From: Hymenobacter aquaticus
Lineage (GTDB): Bacteria > Bacteroidota > Bacteroidia > Cytophagales > Hymenobacteraceae
Reading direction: 5' to 3'
Length of the DNA stretch: 64,000 bases
Assembly (NCBI RefSeq): GCF_004765605.1
Contig: NZ_SRLC01000002.1
Span: 558,001 to 622,000 of the forward strand
Shown: positions 9,292-18,235 of the stretch, piece by piece
How the letters are laid out: every line of letters begins with the position of its first letter
How positions within the stretch are numbered: the stretch's first letter is position 1
Translations under genes and position numbers: made by a program
Notes under the pieces: model-generated
The model's input: the letters and a program-made list of their open reading frames with translations, nothing else
What the model was told of the DNA's origin: nothing
Database searches by the model: none

Positions 9292-10080
9292 TCAGCGCAC
9301 CTTCGCCCTGCGCAGCACCCTACTGAACAGCCCCGGCACGAAGCGCTTCAGGTACACGCCCAGCGTTTCGCGGCCCCCGATGTACACCTCCTGCCGCCGC
9401 CGGGCAATGGCGCGTACGGCCTCCCGGGCCAGCTTTTCGGGCGCGAGCCCGCGGGCTGTGGCCTCGTCCATGGTGCGCTGCGGGCTGCCATCCGCCGTCA
9501 GGGCATTGATGGAAACGCCCGTGCGAATAAAGCCCGGGCAGATAATGGTGATGCCCACGCCGGTTTGCCAGATTTCGGCCCGCAGCGAGTCGAAAAAGCC
9601 GTGCAGGGCGTGCTTGGAAGCGGCGTAGGCGCTGCGGTAGGGCGAGCCGAACTTGCCCACCAGGCTACTGACCACCACGATTTGCCCGTGACCTTGCCCG
9701 ATAAGGTGGGGCAGCACCGCCTGGGTCAGGGCCACCGTACCGAAATAATTCACCTCCATCAGCTGCCGATGCACGGCGAGGCTGGTTTCCAGGGCCAGGG
9801 AGCGTTGACTCAGGCCGCCGTTGTTGATGAGCACGTCGAGGCGGCCGTAGTGGGCCAGCACCTGGGCCGCCAGGGTCGGGAAGTCGGCGCGGCCGGCCAG
9901 GTCCAGGGGCAGAATCAGCACTTCGGCCGGGGCGCAGGCGGCCCGCACCCGCTCCAGCTCGGGCACGTTGCGGGCCGATAAGACCAGCCGGGCGCCGGCG
10001 CGGGCAAATTCCTTGGCCAGGGCCTCGCCAATGCCGGATGAAGCGCCGGTAATCCAGATAACGTGGTGGGCAAAGGACAT
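9292..10080 (-). CDS. SDR-family NAD(P)-dependent oxidoreductase
   Basis: This 262-residue classical short-chain dehydrogenase has the nucleotide-binding motif TGASSGIG (11-18), NNGG (86-89), and the catalytic set Ser139, Tyr152 and Lys156 (YAASK). The basic C-terminal end after KRFVPGLFSRVLRRAK suggests weak membrane association, as in the DltE/YqjQ-like SDR subgroup. Substrate unknown. It is transcribed alone towards the lipoprotein gene with a 16-bp gap. Confidence 0.85.
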   Translation of the reverse strand: MSFAHHVIWITGASSGIGEALAKEFARAGARLVLSARNVPELERVRAACAPAEVLILPLDLAGRADFPTLAAQVLAHYGRLDVLINNGGLSQRSLALETSLAVHRQLMEVNYFGTVALTQAVLPHLIGQGHGQIVVVSSLVGKFGSPYRSAYAASKHALHGFFDSLRAEIWQTGVGITIICPGFIRTGVSINALTADGSPQRTMDEATARGLAPEKLAREAVRAIARRRQEVYIGGRETLGVYLKRFVPGLFSRVLRRAKVR

Positions 10081-10271
10081 GGCGGCGTAGTAGGGTAGGA
10101 GTAGAATACGGGCTTAAGATAGAAGGGAAACAAGGGCGGAAAGCATTCTGCTACAATCAACTTTCGCTATATTACTGGAAGCCCAGGCAACCTTTGGCGC
10201 TTGCCGGCCATCTATCCGCACGTTGCTGCCCGGCCAAGCTGGGTCGGTAATGAAAAAATAACGGGCTTCAC

Positions 10272-10302
10272 TTTGCTTTTTCAGGGAATATGCGCTACTT
10301 TG
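10272..10302 (+). promoter_or_regulatory. Candidate promoter of the ABC export operon
   Basis: TTTG at 10272-10275 and TACTTTG at 10296-10302 are 20 bp apart. This resembles the Bacteroidota pattern TTTG ... TAnnTTTG, but the -7 box is one base short. It lies 43 bp before the ATPase gene. Confidence 0.3.
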
Positions 10303-10344
10303 TATTGCATGCTACTTGGTGACGCATGTTAGGGCAATGGATGT

Positions 10345-11013
10345 ATGATACAGCTGCGGAATATCCGGAAAACCTATGAGGTGGGCACCAACCGGCTGGA
10401 AGTGCTCAAGGGCATCGACATGCACATTCGGGAGGGCGAGCTGGTGAGCATCATGGGCTCGTCGGGCTCGGGCAAAAGCACGCTGCTCAACATTCTGGGC
10501 ATCCTCGACGACTTCGACCAGGGCGACTACACCCTGGCCGGCACCCGCATCGACCGGAGTTTGTCGCAGACCCGGGCCGCGCAGTACCGCAATCAGTTTC
10601 TGGGCTTCGTGTTTCAGTCGTTTAACCTGCTGAACTTCAAGAATGCGCTGGAAAACGTGGCTTTGCCGCTGTATTACCAGAAAGTGAGCCGGCGCGAGCG
10701 AAACCGGCTGGCCCTGGAATACCTCGACCGGGTGGGCCTGGCCGACCGCGCCGACCACCTGCCCAGCGAGCTGAGCGGCGGGCAGCGGCAGCGCGTAGCC
10801 ATTGCCCGCGCCCTGATCAGCCAGCCCAAGCTGATCTTGGCCGACGAGCCCACCGGCGCCCTCGACACCCACACTACGCAGGAGGTGATGGACATTTTCA
10901 AGGCCGTGAACAAGGAAGGCATGACGGTCGTCATCGTGACCCACGAAAACGACATTGCCGAGCAGACCCAGCGCCTGATCCGCATTCGGGACGGGCTGAT
11001 TGTGAAGGACTAG
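10345..11013 (+). CDS. ABC transporter ATP-binding protein, MacB/LolD type
   Basis: This 222-residue ATPase energises the export complex encoded by the next genes. It has Walker A (GSSGSGKST, 38-46), the Q-loop in FVFQSFNLL, the signature LSGGQRQR, Walker B ILADEP and the H-loop VTHEND. The size and the TGALD segment after Walker B are those of the MacB/LolD/FtsE family, which moves substrates from the outer face of the inner membrane rather than across it. First gene of a four-gene operon with two permeases and an adaptor. Confidence 0.92.
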   Translation: MIQLRNIRKTYEVGTNRLEVLKGIDMHIREGELVSIMGSSGSGKSTLLNILGILDDFDQGDYTLAGTRIDRSLSQTRAAQYRNQFLGFVFQSFNLLNFKNALENVALPLYYQKVSRRERNRLALEYLDRVGLADRADHLPSELSGGQRQRVAIARALISQPKLILADEPTGALDTHTTQEVMDIFKAVNKEGMTVVIVTHENDIAEQTQRLIRIRDGLIVKD

Positions 11014-11014
11014 A

Positions 11015-11165
11015 TGGTGAGATGGTGAAGTTGTGAGTTTGTGGTTTTGCCTGGGGCATTCAGAGCCGAATATGGCCACTCATTCCGCCGCATTTCGCAC
11101 ATTTTTCACATTCCAACCACATCAGCACATTTCTCACATTTCCCACATTTCCCACATTCCCCACA
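11015..11165. repeat. CACATT-type tandem/inverted repeat spacer
   Basis: The spacer between the ATPase and the first permease begins with GATGGTGAGATGGTG units and ends with at least six imperfect CACATTTC units (11097-11163). The left part (GTTGTGAGTTTGTGGTT) is roughly complementary to the right part, so the transcript could fold into a long imperfect hairpin. No coding potential. Confidence 0.6.
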
Positions 11166-11175
11166 TTAACAACTC

Positions 11176-12417
11176 ATGTTTGACCTCGACAAATGGCAGG
11201 AAATCCTGGGGACGATGCGCCGCAACAAGCTGCGCACGTTCCTGACGGCTTTCGGCGTGTTCTGGGGTATCTTCATGCTGGTGCTGCTGCTGGGCGCGGG
11301 CAAGGGCATGGAAAACGGCATTTGGAAAGAGTTTGGCGGCGGGGCCATGAACAGCCTGTTCGTGAGTGCGGGCAAAACCTCGTTGCCGTGGCAGGGCCTG
11401 CAGCCGGGCCGGGAGCTGAAGTTCACCAACGACGACCTGGAAGCCATTCGCCAGCAGGTAGATGGGGTGGAGCTGCTGGCCGCGCGCAACCGGCTGTTTG
11501 GCGAGTACACCATCGTGAACAAAACCAAAAACGGCTCCTACCAGGTGTTTGGGGCCAATGCCGAGTTTTTCCAGCTCAACGGCGAAACCCTCACCCAGGG
11601 CCGCCTGCTGAGCCCCCTCGACGGCATGGAGCGGCGCAAGGTGATGATTATGGGCGAAAAGGTGCGCAAGGTGCTTTTCGGCGACGCGCCGGCCATCGGG
11701 CAGTACGTGCAGGTGAAAGGCGTGTTTTTCAAGGTGGTCGGCATCTTCACCACCACCCAGAACAACGGCCGCAACGAGGAGCGGGCCTTCGTGCCGTTCA
11801 GCACCTTCCAGACCACCTTCAACCAGTACAACCAGGTGCAGCGCATCGGCATCAGCAGCACCAAGGGCACGCCCGTGAAGCAGCTCGAAGACCAGGTCCG
11901 CACGTTGCTGGCCCGCCGCCACCAGTTCGACCCGGCCGACAAGCAGGCCCTGGAGCTGGACAACAACGAGGAAGAAGTGAAGCGCTTCGAGGGCCTGTTT
12001 ACCGGTATCAAGCTGTTCGTGAGCGTCATCGGGGTGCTGACGCTGGTGGCCGGGGTGGTGGGCGTGAGCAACATCATGCTCATCATCGTGCAGGAGCGGA
12101 CCCGGGAAATTGGGGTGCGCAAGGCCCTGGGCGCCACGCCCTGGAGCATCATCAGCATGATCGTGCAGGAGTCGGTGGTCATCACCAGCTTCTCGGGCTA
12201 CCTGGGGCTGCTTTTTGGCGTGGCTTTGCTGGACTTCGTGCGCTACCTGCTCGAAAAAGCCGGCGGCACCACCTCCTACTTCGACCACCCCGAGGTGAAC
12301 CTGGGCGTGGCCGTGAGTGCCACTTTATTGCTGGTCATATCCGGGGCCGTGGCGGGCCTGATTCCGGCCATGAAAGCGGCCAACGTGAAACCGATTGAAG
12401 CCCTGCGGGCCGAATGA
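11176..12417 (+). CDS. ABC transporter permease, MacB/FtsX type (first)
   Basis: This 413-residue permease has one N-terminal membrane segment (about residues 22-45), a large periplasmic MacB_PCD domain (about 50-270), and three C-terminal membrane helices in the FtsX domain, with the coupling-region motif RTREIGVRKALGATP between the first two. It is 413 residues long, like its neighbour encoded at 12587, and the two begin with the same MFDLDKW sequence. They are therefore paralogues that probably form a heterodimer driven by the upstream ATPase. Substrates of such pumps include lipopeptides, antibiotics and lipids; none can be assigned here. Confidence 0.9.
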   Translation: MFDLDKWQEILGTMRRNKLRTFLTAFGVFWGIFMLVLLLGAGKGMENGIWKEFGGGAMNSLFVSAGKTSLPWQGLQPGRELKFTNDDLEAIRQQVDGVELLAARNRLFGEYTIVNKTKNGSYQVFGANAEFFQLNGETLTQGRLLSPLDGMERRKVMIMGEKVRKVLFGDAPAIGQYVQVKGVFFKVVGIFTTTQNNGRNEERAFVPFSTFQTTFNQYNQVQRIGISSTKGTPVKQLEDQVRTLLARRHQFDPADKQALELDNNEEEVKRFEGLFTGIKLFVSVIGVLTLVAGVVGVSNIMLIIVQERTREIGVRKALGATPWSIISMIVQESVVITSFSGYLGLLFGVALLDFVRYLLEKAGGTTSYFDHPEVNLGVAVSATLLLVISGAVAGLIPAMKAANVKPIEALRAE

Positions 12418-12427
12418 TTTAGAAACT

Positions 12428-12566
12428 AGTTCCCCTCCTTTTTTCAAGGAGGGGTTAGGGGTGGTTAGCTAAGGCTAAAAAGTTTAGAGCTAGTAAACGA
12501 CCCAATGGCCCAACGATTGAACCACCCCGCCCTTCGGGCACCCCTCCTTGAAAAAAGGAGGGGAAT
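12428..12566. repeat. Palindromic repeat element, class A copy 1
   Basis: Two inverted arms (12428-12466 and 12520-12566) share an identical 26-bp core, each arm itself a hairpin (CCCCTCCTT/AAGGAGGGG), followed by GGTGGTT on the left and its complement on the right. The right arm carries an extra GC-rich insertion. The element fills the spacer between the two permease genes and matches the element at 51884-52020. Confidence 0.85.
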
Positions 12567-12586
12567 TGAAAACTAACTGACTACCC

Positions 12587-13828
12587 ATGTTTGACCTCGA
12601 CAAATGGAGCGAAATCTGGAGCACGGTGCGGCGGCACAAGCTGCGCACGGGGCTCACCGCGTTTGGCGTGTTCTGGGGCATATTCATGCTGGTCGTGCTG
12701 CTGGGCGCGGGCAAGGGCTTCCGCAATGGGGTCGAAAAGGAGTTTGACGTGGCCAAAAACGCCGTGTTCGTCTGGACCCAGCGCACGAGCGTGCCCTACG
12801 CCGACCTGAAGGTGGGCCGCTTCATCCAGTTTACCAACGATGACGTGGCCGCCCTGCTGCGCGAGGTGCCCGAGGCGGCCGTGGTGCTGCCCCGCAGCTC
12901 CCTCGACGGGGCCTTCACGGTGCAGTACGGCCCCAAAAGCTCGGCCTTCACGGTGAATGGCGAATACCCCGGCTACCCCGCCGTGAAGGCCCTGCACCTC
13001 ACGGCCGGCCGCTTTATCAACGACGTCGACATCGACGAGCGGCGCAAGGTGGCCATCATCGGCGACCGGGTGGCCGAGGTGCTGTTCGGCACCGACAACC
13101 CGCTGGGCCAGGAAATCCGCATCAAGGGCATCTTCTTCCGGGTGGTGGGCTTGTTCAAGGCCGAGGGTAAGCCCGAAAATGCCCAGCAGGACGCCCAGAC
13201 CATCATGATTCCGCTCACGGCCCTGCAAGTCACCTTCAACCAGGTGAACAAGGTGGGCTACTTCGCCTTTATTCCCAAGCCCGGCATTCCGGCCGCCGTG
13301 GTCGAAACCAAGGTGAAGCAGCTGCTGGCCCGGCAGCACAAAGTGGCCCCCACCGACGACCGGGCGTTTGGCTCGGCCAACGTGGAGGAGGAATACGCGC
13401 GGGTGCAGGGCCTGTTCACCGGTATTTCGGGCTTTAGCTGGCTGGTCAGCATCGGCACCATCCTGGCCGGCATCATTGGGGTCAGCAACATTATGCTCAT
13501 CGTGGTGAAGGAGCGCACCAAGGAAATCGGCATCCGCAAGGCCCTGGGCGCTACTCCCGGGAGCATCATCAGCCTGATTGTGCAGGAAAGCATCGTTATT
13601 ACGGCCGCCGCCGGCCTGGTCGGGCTGCTGTTTGGCACGGCTCTTATGGCCGGCATCAACTCGCTCATTGCGGGCCAGGACGTGGGCTTTTTCGCCAATC
13701 CGCAGGTCGATATCGGCGTGGCCCTTACGGCCGTGGTGCTGCTGGTGGTGGCCGGCGGCGTGGCGGGCCTCGTGCCAGCCGCCATTGCCGCCCGCGTGCA
13801 GCCCGTGGTGGCTCTTAAGGATGAATAA
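12587..13828 (+). CDS. ABC transporter permease, MacB/FtsX type (second)
   Basis: This second 413-residue permease is a paralogue of the one encoded at 11176, with an identical MFDLDKW start, one N-terminal membrane segment, a periplasmic domain and a C-terminal FtsX domain containing RTKEIGIRKALGATP. The two proteins differ most in the periplasmic part, consistent with a heterodimer that has an asymmetric periplasmic surface. It lies between a class A palindromic repeat and a second repeat spacer, and is followed by the adaptor gene. Confidence 0.9.
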   Translation: MFDLDKWSEIWSTVRRHKLRTGLTAFGVFWGIFMLVVLLGAGKGFRNGVEKEFDVAKNAVFVWTQRTSVPYADLKVGRFIQFTNDDVAALLREVPEAAVVLPRSSLDGAFTVQYGPKSSAFTVNGEYPGYPAVKALHLTAGRFINDVDIDERRKVAIIGDRVAEVLFGTDNPLGQEIRIKGIFFRVVGLFKAEGKPENAQQDAQTIMIPLTALQVTFNQVNKVGYFAFIPKPGIPAAVVETKVKQLLARQHKVAPTDDRAFGSANVEEEYARVQGLFTGISGFSWLVSIGTILAGIIGVSNIMLIVVKERTKEIGIRKALGATPGSIISLIVQESIVITAAAGLVGLLFGTALMAGINSLIAGQDVGFFANPQVDIGVALTAVVLLVVAGGVAGLVPAAIAARVQPVVALKDE

Positions 13829-13831
13829 GCG

Positions 13832-13955
13832 GTGATTTAGAGACTTAGTGACTTAGTGACTTAGTGAGTTTGATGTTCGGCTTGCGCCACTTGGACGACA
13901 ACTCACCTAAGTCGCTAAGCCACCAACTCACTAAATCACCAACTCACTAAATCAC
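13832..13955. repeat. Tandem CTTAGTGA repeats in inverted arrangement
   Basis: The left side has three tandem copies of GACTTAGTG. The right side carries ACTCACTAAATCACC units in the opposite sense, with GTGATTTAG at the left end complementary to CTAAATCAC near the right end. The whole spacer can form a long imperfect hairpin. No coding potential. Confidence 0.65.
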
Positions 13956-13962
13956 ACTGGCT

Positions 13963-15192
13963 ATGAACAACCAAGCACTGCCCGATGAAGCTGTCGACGT
14001 GGAGCCGCTCACGGCTCCGGCGCGTCCCTCCCACGAGTATCAGGCGCCATATCAGGCGCCCAAACCACCGTTGATTACTATGAAGCGAATTTTCCTCGGC
14101 ATCCTGGTGCTGCTGTTGCTGGCCGGGTTTGGCTGGCTGGCCAACTATTTCTGGAAGCAGGCCCACACCGACCCCATCACCTACAAAACCGAAACGCCCT
14201 TCCTGACCGACATCGTGAAGAAAACCGTGGCCACGGGCAGCATCGTGCCCCGGCGCGAGGTCCAGATCAAGCCCCAGGTGTCGGGTATCGTGGAAGAGCT
14301 GTTCGTGGAAGCCGGGGAGCCCATCAAGGAAGGCCAGCTCATTGCCCGCATCCGCACGGTGGCCAACGCGGCCAACGTGAACAACGCCCAGAACCAGATT
14401 CAGGCGGCCCGCGTGGCCCTGGAAACGGCCCAGACCGAGCTAAACCGGCAGCGGCCTTTGTTTGAGCAGAAGGTCATTGCCGAGCAGGAATACAACCGCC
14501 TGCTGGCCGACGTGCGCGCCAAAAAGCAGGCCCTGAACGCCGCCGAAAACGACCTGCAGATTGCCCAGCGCGGCGCCTCCCGTAACACCGGCGGGGCCTC
14601 CAATACCGTCCGCTCCACCATTACCGGCCTCGTGCTCGACGTGCCCATCAAGGTCGGCTCGTCGGTGGTGGAACGCAACAACTTCAACGAAGGCACCACC
14701 ATTGCCGCCATTGCCGACATGAAAAGCCTGGTGTTTGAGGGCAAAGTCGACGAGAGCGAAGTGGGCAAGGTGCGCGAAGGCATGGACCTGAACCTGACCG
14801 TGGGCGCGCTGGAAGGCGAGAATTTCCCGGCCACCCTCGAATACATTGCCCCCAAGGGCATCACCGAGGAAGGCGCCATCAAGTTTCAGGTGCGGGCCAA
14901 TGTGCGCCTCAAGCCCGGGCAGTTCCTGAGGGCTGGCTACTCGGCCAACGGCGACATCGTGCTGGGCCGCCGCAAGCAGGTGCTGGCCATCCGGGAGAGC
15001 CTGCTGCAGTTCGGTAAAATCAACAAGGATAGCGTGTTCGTGGAAGTGCAGACCGCGCCCCAGCAGTTTCAGAAGCGCCTGATCAAGACCGGGCTGTCGG
15101 ATGGCATCAACGTGGAAGTGCTGTCGGGCCTGAAAAAGGACGACCAGATAAAGGTGCTGGGCCCGCCGGCGGAAGGCGAGAAGAAGGGGTAG
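13963..15192 (+). CDS. HlyD/MacA-type periplasmic adaptor protein
   Basis: This 409-residue membrane-fusion protein has a 45-residue N-terminal tail, one membrane segment (about 46-63, FLGILVLLLLAGFGWLANYF), a lipoyl-like half-motif (PRREVQIKPQVSGIVEEL), a coiled-coil hairpin rich in Gln, Ala and Arg (about 130-200), and a beta-barrel domain. It would link the inner-membrane ABC pump to an outer-membrane channel. The long cytoplasmic tail before the membrane segment is unusual: an internal ATG at 14080 would give a more standard N-terminus, so the start is not certain. Confidence 0.88.
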   Translation: MNNQALPDEAVDVEPLTAPARPSHEYQAPYQAPKPPLITMKRIFLGILVLLLLAGFGWLANYFWKQAHTDPITYKTETPFLTDIVKKTVATGSIVPRREVQIKPQVSGIVEELFVEAGEPIKEGQLIARIRTVANAANVNNAQNQIQAARVALETAQTELNRQRPLFEQKVIAEQEYNRLLADVRAKKQALNAAENDLQIAQRGASRNTGGASNTVRSTITGLVLDVPIKVGSSVVERNNFNEGTTIAAIADMKSLVFEGKVDESEVGKVREGMDLNLTVGALEGENFPATLEYIAPKGITEEGAIKFQVRANVRLKPGQFLRAGYSANGDIVLGRRKQVLAIRESLLQFGKINKDSVFVEVQTAPQQFQKRLIKTGLSDGINVEVLSGLKKDDQIKVLGPPAEGEKKG

Positions 15193-15221
15193 CAGTTCGC
15201 ACAGCTAATCGGACAACGCCC

Positions 15222-15254
15222 AAACGGCCCAACCCTGCGCGGGGTGGGCCGTTT
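15222..15254 (+). terminator. Terminator of the ABC export operon
   Basis: A hairpin with arms AAACGGCCC and GGGCCGTTT and a paired inner section lies 30 bp after the adaptor gene. It separates the operon from the DUF3616 gene. Confidence 0.65.
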
Positions 15255-15282
15255 GCTGTTTACGTTTAATCTTTTTCTAATC

Positions 15283-16383
15283 ATGCGCCCCCAGCCCTAC
15301 ACCCTGCATTTCAACCCCAAGCTCAGCCTCAACGCCGCCGGCAAGCACGTGCGCGACGGCTTGTCCACGGTGCTCCAGACCGGCGACAACCTCTGGGTGA
15401 GCTGCGACGAGCGCACCAGCATCGAGCGGCTGCGGCGCACCGGGCCCCACGAGTTCGGGCAGCACACCTGCTACCAGCTCGCCGATCTGCTCGACCTGCC
15501 CGCCGACGAAGCCAGGGAAATCGACATTGAGGGCCTCGCCGAGGCCGACCACTACCTCTGGCTTATCGGCTCCCACAGCCTCAAGCGCAAAAAGCCCGAC
15601 CACGAGCACGAAGACGTGGTCAAGCAGCTGGGCAAGCTGGCCAAAATTGAAACCGACCCCAACCGCTACTTGCTGGCCCGTATTCCGCTGATCTTAAATG
15701 AGAAAACTGGCGACTACGAGCTCTGCAAAACAGCGCCGCACCCCACCAAAGCCACCGAAACCCTGCGGGCCGCCCAGCTCCACGGCAGCACCGAAACCAA
15801 CGAGCTGATGGACCTGCTGGCCGACGACCCGCACCTGAAGCCCTTTATGAAGCTGCCCGGCAAAGACAACGGCTTCGACATCGAGGGCCTGGCCGCTACT
15901 CCCGACGGCCGGCTGTTTGTGGGTCTGCGCGGGCCGGTGCTGCGCGGCTGGGCCGTGGTGCTGGAGCTGCTGCCCGAGCTCGACAAGCACGGCCGGCTGC
16001 GGCTGGGCAAAATCGGGGGCGAGCAGAAGTACTACAAAAAGCATTTCCTGGCGCTGGGCGGCATGGGCCTGCGCGAGCTGCGCCAGCAGGGCCAAGATCT
16101 GTATCTGCTGGCTGGCCCCACCATGGACCTCGACGGCACCATTGCGGTGTACTGCTGGCCCAACGCCCTGCGCCAGGAAACCGACAGCCTGATTGGGCCC
16201 GATAAAATCAAACGGCTGTTCGACGTGCCGCACGGCCACGGCCCCACCGCCGGCCAAGACCGGGCCGAGGGCATGGGCCTACTCGACGACCGGCACCTGC
16301 TCTTCGTATTCGACAGCCCGAGCGACGCCCGCAAGCCCGCCGCCCACCAGGTGCGGGCCGATGCCTACCGCCTGCCCGCCTAA
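15283..16383 (+). CDS. DUF3616 domain protein
   Basis: This 366-residue protein has no signal peptide and matches the DUF3616 pattern: a predicted beta-propeller with IEGLAEADHYLWLIGSHS, FDIEGLAATPDGRLFVGLRG and, near the end, RAEGMGLLDDRHLLFVFDSP. The function of the family is unknown. The start at 15283 is preferred over an upstream ATG at 15244, because the latter falls in the terminator hairpin of the preceding operon. Probably cytoplasmic and monocistronic. Confidence 0.75.
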   Translation: MRPQPYTLHFNPKLSLNAAGKHVRDGLSTVLQTGDNLWVSCDERTSIERLRRTGPHEFGQHTCYQLADLLDLPADEAREIDIEGLAEADHYLWLIGSHSLKRKKPDHEHEDVVKQLGKLAKIETDPNRYLLARIPLILNEKTGDYELCKTAPHPTKATETLRAAQLHGSTETNELMDLLADDPHLKPFMKLPGKDNGFDIEGLAATPDGRLFVGLRGPVLRGWAVVLELLPELDKHGRLRLGKIGGEQKYYKKHFLALGGMGLRELRQQGQDLYLLAGPTMDLDGTIAVYCWPNALRQETDSLIGPDKIKRLFDVPHGHGPTAGQDRAEGMGLLDDRHLLFVFDSPSDARKPAAHQVRADAYRLPA

Positions 16384-16451
16384 CCCGGCGCGGGTCTGGG
16401 CCCTTTCCCCGTTCTTTACGCCTCTCTTTACCACCGCCCCACACCCCACGT

Positions 16452-16973
16452 ATGGCTGCCAAATTGCTCCAAACCCCGGAAACCACCTACCGCATCCATT
16501 TTCAGGACTGCGACATGCTGGGCCACCTCAACAACGCCCGCTACCTCGACTATTTCCTCAACGCCCGCGAAGACCACACCACCGAGCACTACGCCCTGAA
16601 CCTGGGCCAGATGGCGCAGCAGCAGGGCGCCGGCTGGGTGATTACCAAGCACCACATTGCCTACCTGCGCCCCGCCAACCACGGCGAAACCGTGCGCATC
16701 CGCACCCAGCTCATCAACTTCGACAACTCCAACCTGGTGGTCGAGATGCAGATGCTCAGCGAGGACGGGCAGCGCCTGAAGTCGGTGCTGTGGTCGGAAA
16801 TGGCCTTCGTGCGGGTGGCCACCGCCACCCGCACCGACCACACCGACGAGCTGATGGACCTGCTCGACCAGCTCGACGTGGAAGACGTGAGCTACGACCC
16901 CGACGGCTTCGACGACCGGGTGAAGCGCCTGCGCAAGCAGCTCAAGCGCGACCGGGCCGGCTCCGACGAGTAA
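16452..16973 (+). CDS. Acyl-CoA thioesterase, hot-dog fold (4HBT)
   Basis: This 173-residue protein has the 4-hydroxybenzoyl-CoA thioesterase-type start: FQDCDMLGHLNNARYLDYF at residues 17-35, where the aspartate and GHLNN are the family's active-site region. It then has strands VITKHHIAYLRP and the acidic/basic C-terminal tail rich in Asp, Arg and Lys. It would hydrolyse acyl-CoA or acyl-ACP thioesters in the cytoplasm. Substrate unknown. Terminator directly downstream. Confidence 0.82.
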   Translation: MAAKLLQTPETTYRIHFQDCDMLGHLNNARYLDYFLNAREDHTTEHYALNLGQMAQQQGAGWVITKHHIAYLRPANHGETVRIRTQLINFDNSNLVVEMQMLSEDGQRLKSVLWSEMAFVRVATATRTDHTDELMDLLDQLDVEDVSYDPDGFDDRVKRLRKQLKRDRAGSDE

Positions 16974-16999
16974 CCCCGCTTCCCGATTCCCGTACTACC

Positions 17000-17033
17000 A
17001 AAGCCGGTTCTGCCCAGCGCGAACCGGCTTTTT
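17000..17033 (+). terminator. Rho-independent terminator
   Basis: Stem AAGCCGGTTC/GAACCGGCTT followed by a T run, just after the thioesterase gene. Confidence 0.85.
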
Positions 17034-17071
17034 CGTTCTCTTCCTACCCCCCAACCTAAACAACCTACCCC

Positions 17072-17644
17072 ATGAGCATCTTTGGCAGTGATAAACTAAA
17101 AGGCAAGAAAATAGCCATTGTGGCCACCGACGGTTTCGAGCAGTCGGAGCTGGAGTCGCCCAAAAAATACCTGGAAGGCGAAGGCGCCGAAACCCACGTT
17201 ATTTCCCTGAAAAGCGGCTCCATCAAGGGCTGGGACGAGAAAGACTGGGGCAATAAAGTCGACGTGGATAAAACCATCGACGAAGTCAGCGTGGGCGACT
17301 ACGACGCGCTGGTGCTGCCCGGCGGGCAGATGAACCCCGACGTGCTGCGTACCGAAAAGAAGGTGGTAGACTTCGCCGCCGAGTTTATGCGCTCCGGTAA
17401 AGTAGTGGCCGCCATCTGCCACGGCCCCTGGACGCTGATTGAAACCGGTCTGGTCCACGGCAAGAAAATGACCAGCTGGCCCAGCCTGAAAACCGACCTC
17501 ACCAACGCCGGCGCTCAGTGGGAAGACAGTGAAGTAGTAGTCGATAAAGGCCTCATCACCAGTCGCAACCCCAACGACCTGCCGGCCTTCAACAAGAAAA
17601 TCGTGGAGGAAATTCTGGAGGGCAAGCACGCGCCCCGCTCGTAA
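17072..17644 (+). CDS. DJ-1/PfpI-family protein (YhbO-like)
   Basis: This 190-residue cytoplasmic protein belongs to the DJ-1/PfpI superfamily. It has the nucleophile elbow AAICHGPW with Cys116 followed by His117, and the upstream glutamate in DGFEQSE that activates the cysteine. Members act as glyoxalases/deglycases or stress proteins; which applies here is not shown. Single gene between two terminators. Confidence 0.88.
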   Translation: MSIFGSDKLKGKKIAIVATDGFEQSELESPKKYLEGEGAETHVISLKSGSIKGWDEKDWGNKVDVDKTIDEVSVGDYDALVLPGGQMNPDVLRTEKKVVDFAAEFMRSGKVVAAICHGPWTLIETGLVHGKKMTSWPSLKTDLTNAGAQWEDSEVVVDKGLITSRNPNDLPAFNKKIVEEILEGKHAPRS

Positions 17645-17666
17645 TTTGCGCTGAACCCTCGCCCAT

Positions 17667-17704
17667 AAAAAAGCCCCGACCAGCAACCTGGTCGGGGCTT
17701 TTTT
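17667..17704. terminator. Bidirectional terminator
   Basis: Stem AAAAAAGCCCCGACCAG/CTGGTCGGGGCTTTTTT with a short loop, between the DJ-1-like gene and the convergent GNAT gene. Confidence 0.9.
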
Positions 17705-17728
17705 GTAGCCTTGCGTGAGCAGTCTGGC

Positions 17729-18211
17729 TTATAAGTCGACGGCCATTTTGATGTCGCCGCGCTTGTACATGACGGTTCCCAGGGGAATTTCCCGGAAGCC
17801 CAGCTTGCCGTACACATGCAGGGCAGGCAGCAGGGTGCGGTTGGATACCAGCTCGACGCGCTTGACGCCCATCGTGCGGGCCCGGTCCAGAATGGCTTTG
17901 CACAACGTATAGCCAATGCCGCGGCCCTGCATCTGGTCGGTAACAGCCATTTTGGCCAGCTTCCAGTTGCCGTCGGGGTTGTAAAGCAAGGCACCGGTTC
18001 CGACTATCGAGCCCTGGGCGCGGGCCAGCAGAATAAAGCCGCCGGGGTCAAGAATGTGCGTTTGTGGGTCGCCCAGCGTGATGTGGTCGGCGGGCTCCAA
18101 CTCGAAGTAGCGCGTTATCCATTCCTCATTGAGGCGGCGGAAGTCGGGTTGGTACTGGGGCGCGTAGTCAATGATGTCGATATCGGCGGCAGCGGTAGTC
18201 TGGTTGTTCAT
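17729..18211 (-). CDS. GNAT-family N-acetyltransferase
   Basis: This 160-residue protein has the GNAT core: IVGTGALLY (strand 4), LAKMAVTDQMQGRGIGYTL with the acetyl-CoA-binding Q/R-x-x-G-x-G loop, and a C-terminal VSNRTLLPALHVYGKLGF. It acetylates an unknown amine. A one-mismatch promoter box (CATCTTTG, minus strand) lies at its start codon region around 18213. It may be co-transcribed with the membrane protein gene at 18236-18763. Confidence 0.82.
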   Translation of the reverse strand: MNNQTTAAADIDIIDYAPQYQPDFRRLNEEWITRYFELEPADHITLGDPQTHILDPGGFILLARAQGSIVGTGALLYNPDGNWKLAKMAVTDQMQGRGIGYTLCKAILDRARTMGVKRVELVSNRTLLPALHVYGKLGFREIPLGTVMYKRGDIKMAVDL

Positions 18212-18235
18212 GCGGCAAAGATGCCGGGAGTAGCG

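Noticed and set aside
11097..11163. CACATT tandem units considered as a CRISPR array
   Set aside because: Units are 8 to 10 bases with no spacers, and no cas gene is nearby.
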